64,000 bases of DNA from Bacteroidota bacterium (GTDB lineage Bacteria > Bacteroidota > Bacteroidia > Bacteroidales > FEN-979). The notes beneath the pieces are model-generated. The model was not told where the DNA came from and searched no databases. It saw nothing but the letters and a program-made list of their open reading frames with translations. Position 1 is the stretch's first letter. Every line of letters begins with the position of its first letter. This document shows positions 61,493-64,000 of the stretch, piece after piece. The translations under genes and the position numbers were made by a program. The stretch is from NCBI GenBank assembly GCA_026391775.1, contig JAPLDK010000009.1, positions 50,085 to 114,084 of the forward strand. The letters are read 5' to 3'.

Positions 61493-63439
61493 TCAGTCGT
61501 GAAATCTCCAGCTGATCCCGAATTTAAATGATGCATCCTGGTTTGGATAATGCGGAGATGCCCAATACTTTTTGCCCTCAAAGAATGAACCCCAGTTAGT
61601 GTATGCCACGAAGAATCTTGCCCTTTGGATCTTGATATTGATAAACACATCCATATACAGAAAGTTCCCTACCTGCTTCTGATCCTGCAGATAGTAGGAC
61701 CTGAGTGCTGGCATATAACTGTCGGCATAATACATAGTATTGTAGTAAAAGTTGAGGCCGGGCTGAAGCAGGGCGGCGCCTTTAAACAATGGCTGGGAGT
61801 AAAATATGCTCAGATTCCCCATAAAGGCAGGAAGCCTTAGCACGGTTGTGCCCTGTACAGTCTGGTATGCAAGTTGGGTCCGGATCTTGAACCTCCACAG
61901 GTTGACATCAGTATTGAAATAAACATACAGGTAACCGAACTCGTTTTTGAACTGTTTGGGAAGCGAGCTGGAATCAAGGTATACATAATTTGTAATACGG
62001 TTAAAGGTAAGACCGGCGTTGAGGAATTTGAATTTATAATCAAAACCTCCCGAGATCAGACCCTGCTTATTAAACGTTGTATCCCAGAGGAAGTTGTTAC
62101 CGAGATAATGGTTGTAGTACCACCCGGGTTGCTGATAGGAATAAATTCCCGACAAGGTGATTGTGCCCGCGTTCTTATCCTGTTTTCCCAGAATAGTACT
62201 GAGATTAACTCTCAGGCTGAAGTCCCCCTCATTATAATCTCCCAGTACATAATCCCCATGGGCTTCCAGCAGCAGGCTTGAAAATGGCTGGAAATAAAGT
62301 GCGGCTTTTGGAATGTATTGGATAAAATAACGGTGGTGGAAGAAAACGCTATCCCTGTATGAAAGATGAATGTATTGCTGTCTGATGCCTGCCTCAATCT
62401 GGAAAAGCCTGAGTTTCCTGTCTTTTCTGAACGTTGGATTGGACCAGGTCAGCTCATTGACTATCCTGTCGATCGTTATGGAGTCCCTTGTGCTGATGGA
62501 ATCGAGGTATATATTTTTATAGAAACCAGTATCGGGTATGCCATCCATGTAGTTCTGCACCTGGCGGTTAAAATAAAATGAATAAGATAAGCGACCCAGA
62601 TCCACATGTCTGTCATTCAGGAAGGCTGTATCTTTTTCGTCTTTGGCATGTCTGGAAAGGTTGAAATAATGTTTTGTATAGAATCCCGTTTCCTTCATCC
62701 TGTTCTCAGCCGATTGCAGGTTAACCGGTATGGTTTGGCGGTTCTTCTCAATGCTTTGTTCAAAGAGGCTGTCATTCGCAAGGCCCCCGTTCTCAAAATT
62801 CCTGAGACGGTTGAAAATAAAGTTTGTAATGAAACCGTAGCGTTTATCTTTCGTGAAATACTGCAGGGTAAGTGCGAAATTAATATCGTTTGTCCTTTGT
62901 CTGATATATGCACCGGGGGCGTTCATCACATGAAAGTCGAATCCCAGGTTAAGGCTTCGGTAAAGATTGCGGCTAAAAATGGCATGGAATGTGTTTTCCT
63001 TCTTAGGCCCCTGGAAATATGCAACTTCAGTGAAGGTTTTAAAGATTTTATAATACTTTACACTATCGTTGAGATACAAATAGGAGTCGAAGGTGTGAAT
63101 GCCGAAGTCCCAGCCACTGGCTCTCATGAAAGGGTAGGGGACGAGATTCCTGTAAATGGAGCTTATATTGCCAAGGTTGGCTGCAAACCTGTCTTGTTTA
63201 AAGCGGGGGTCATAATTCTGGAAACCTGCAATGGCCGTGTCATAGGCATGAGTATTCAGTTGGCCAATTTTCTCAAAATCGTTATAAAAGAAGGAAACGA
63301 TGGTTGAATCGCGGGTAGCTTTGGGTTTCTTAAGCTTTTTAGTGAAGCCGGTAGAATCGGCAGGGCTGACGAGAGCAATAAGGTTGTTGCTCAGAATTAA
63401 AAGTGAACAGAAAAGCGCAATGAATTTCAGTGCCCGCAT
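61493..63439 (-). CDS. Putative outer-membrane porin (Porin_10 family)
   Basis: 648 aa with a signal peptide (ALKFIALFCSLLILSNNLIA). The bulk consists of amphipathic beta strands with many aromatic girdle residues and ends in a strand with terminal aromatic character (FKFGISWRFHD), as expected for a BAM substrate. Sequence pattern (SIYRNLVPYPFMRASGWDFG, ANAPGAYIRQRTNDINF-like stretches) matches the Bacteroidota 'putative porin' family. It is not TonB-dependent and has no plug. The aldo/keto reductase gene follows after 7 bp. Confidence 0.88.
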   Translation of the reverse strand: MRALKFIALFCSLLILSNNLIALVSPADSTGFTKKLKKPKATRDSTIVSFFYNDFEKIGQLNTHAYDTAIAGFQNYDPRFKQDRFAANLGNISSIYRNLVPYPFMRASGWDFGIHTFDSYLYLNDSVKYYKIFKTFTEVAYFQGPKKENTFHAIFSRNLYRSLNLGFDFHVMNAPGAYIRQRTNDINFALTLQYFTKDKRYGFITNFIFNRLRNFENGGLANDSLFEQSIEKNRQTIPVNLQSAENRMKETGFYTKHYFNLSRHAKDEKDTAFLNDRHVDLGRLSYSFYFNRQVQNYMDGIPDTGFYKNIYLDSISTRDSITIDRIVNELTWSNPTFRKDRKLRLFQIEAGIRQQYIHLSYRDSVFFHHRYFIQYIPKAALYFQPFSSLLLEAHGDYVLGDYNEGDFSLRVNLSTILGKQDKNAGTITLSGIYSYQQPGWYYNHYLGNNFLWDTTFNKQGLISGGFDYKFKFLNAGLTFNRITNYVYLDSSSLPKQFKNEFGYLYVYFNTDVNLWRFKIRTQLAYQTVQGTTVLRLPAFMGNLSIFYSQPLFKGAALLQPGLNFYYNTMYYADSYMPALRSYYLQDQKQVGNFLYMDVFINIKIQRARFFVAYTNWGSFFEGKKYWASPHYPNQDASFKFGISWRFHD

Positions 63440-63485
63440 GGGATTACAAGATTCGGCGGTAAAGTTAAGGATTTCGGCCGGGGGG

Positions 63486-63521
63486 GCAAAAAAAATTCCC
63501 GGTCTATAAGGACCGGGAATT
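63486..63521 (-). terminator. Rho-independent terminator of the rRNA operon
   Basis: Minus strand: 11-bp perfect stem AATTCCCGGTC / GACCGGGAATT (63494-63504 and 63511-63521) with loop CTTATA, followed by a run of T. It lies just after the 5S gene. Confidence 0.92.
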
Positions 63522-63529
63522 AGAAAGGA

Positions 63530-63639
63530 TCGGCGACGACATACTCTTCCGCTTGGTATAGCAGTACCATCTGCGCAAGTGGGCTTAACGATTCTGTTCG
63601 GAAAGGGAAGAAGTGATCACCACTGCTATAGTCACCGTA
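63530..63639 (-). rRNA. rrf: 5S ribosomal RNA
   Basis: On the minus strand the sequence reads ACGGTGACTATAGC...CACTTCTTCCC...CCGAACAG...GTTAAGCCCACT...GATGGTACTGC...GTCGTCGCCG. These are the standard 5S landmarks. The terminal helix pairs CGGTGAC with GTCGTCG. Ends are accurate to a few bases. It follows the 23S gene by about 65 bp. Confidence 0.93.
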
Positions 63640-63703
63640 AGATCTTAAATATTTTATGACATATATTTGAAAGAAAATACACAGTTCTTCTTAAGAACAA
63701 CAC

Positions 63704-64000
63704 GTAGACGAAAGCTTACGGGTAATTAGTACTACTCGGCTCTGACATTACTGCCTTTAGACCTGTAGCCTATCAACGTCGTAATCTACAACGACCCTTA
63801 AAGGAAGCCTAATCTTGGTCTGAGTTTCGCACTTAGATGCTTTCAGCGCTTATCTCATCCGGACATAGCTACTCTGCGATGCAGTTGGCACCACAACAGA
63901 TGCACTAGCGGTCTGTCCAACTCGGTCCTCTCGTACTAGAGTCAGGTGACCTCAAGCTTCCAACGCCCATAACAGATAGGGACCGAACTGTCTCGCGACG
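63704..64000 (-). rRNA. rrl: 23S ribosomal RNA, 3' end (cut by the window edge)
   Basis: On the minus strand it contains the sarcin-ricin loop AGTACGAGAGGACC at 63924-63937 and the 3'-end sequences up to GTACTAATTACCCG and TAAGCTTTCG. Only about 300 nt of the gene is inside the window; it continues beyond 64000. The 3' end is placed by similarity to E. coli and may be off by ~5 nt. The 16S gene and any spacer tRNAs lie outside. Confidence 0.95.

Noticed and set aside
62606..63307. Open frame of 233 codons on the plus strand opposite the porin gene
   Set aside because: Antisense shadow; the minus-strand frame carries a signal peptide and porin-like strands.
1..64000. CRISPR array, tRNA, riboswitch, phage or transposase genes
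   Set aside because: Looked for through the intergenic gaps and the unrecognised proteins; nothing with the required repeats, clover-leaf ends or catalytic motifs was seen. A computed scan (tRNAscan, Infernal) would settle it.

Overview
The window is a dense, ordinary-looking piece of a Bacteroidota chromosome, most likely from the order Bacteroidales or a close relative. The evidence is threefold. Protein families typical of the phylum are present: three C-terminal type IX secretion (T9SS) sorting domains, a TonB receptor paired with DUF4249, BACON domains, DUF5606, a Porin_10 'putative porin', a HYC_CC_PP-like protein, and the HECLGH form of DPP III. Intergenic gaps repeatedly contain the Bacteroidota sigma-factor -7 element TAnnTTTG. 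Ribosome-binding sites are weak or absent. Genus and species cannot be read from the sequence alone. No phage, insertion sequence, CRISPR array, tRNA or defence island was seen.

Layout. 1-9168: end of a T9SS cargo gene, a membrane-anchored unknown, a DPP III-type metallopeptidase, an M23 peptidase, a lipoprotein, guaA, and a LysM/periplasmic-binding-protein fusion. 9165-12305 (-): two glycosyltransferases followed by a UspA protein. 12360-13373: murB. 13370-17856 (-): a nucleotide run purB-GT2-DUF5606-pyrK-pyrD. 17957-25684: an Omp28-like T9SS cargo, then a minus-strand block dapD-GT9-tsaC-TonB receptor-DUF4249. 25760-33577: ruvX-def-TPR lipoprotein, cdaA and folP on the opposite strand, then a tightly overlapping plus-strand run (DUF1599, BT_3928-like, DppB-like permease, tpiA, prmA). 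33571-39927: a 1501-residue secreted protein of unknown function, plsY and dnaN. 40003-50287: cold-shock protein, malic enzyme, GH27 alpha-galactosidase, a three-gene cysteine-rich metal cassette, and pyruvate phosphate dikinase. 50448-57679: mtgA, an unknown, a split lysine-ketoglutarate reductase/saccharopine dehydrogenase pair, a DjlA-like co-chaperone, a VanX-like dipeptidase and an OYE-type flavoprotein. 57686-63439: a cupredoxin-BACON-T9SS protein, a GH29 fucosidase, an aldo/keto reductase and a putative porin. 63486-64000: the 3' end of an rRNA operon (23S end, 5S, terminator) transcribed on the minus strand.

How it fits together. Most genes are housekeeping: purine and pyrimidine synthesis, cell wall and lysine/DAP, lipid A or surface glycans, phospholipid synthesis, replication, folate and c-di-AMP. 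Around them sit surface and scavenging functions. The least described items are the 1501-residue protein with an embedded winged-helix-like segment, the HYC_CC_PP/TonB receptor/HMA cassette in which all three proteins carry vicinal cysteines, and the secreted blue-copper protein with tandem BACON domains. At DNA level the notable signals are: three promoters placed so that transcription should begin at the start codon (guaA, murB, plsY); a minus-strand terminator hidden inside the coding sequence of a convergent neighbour; a dispersed 3'-end repeat; and 7-bp tandem repeats at a linker and at a stop codon. I did not find a clearly new multi-gene system such as a defence or mobile system.
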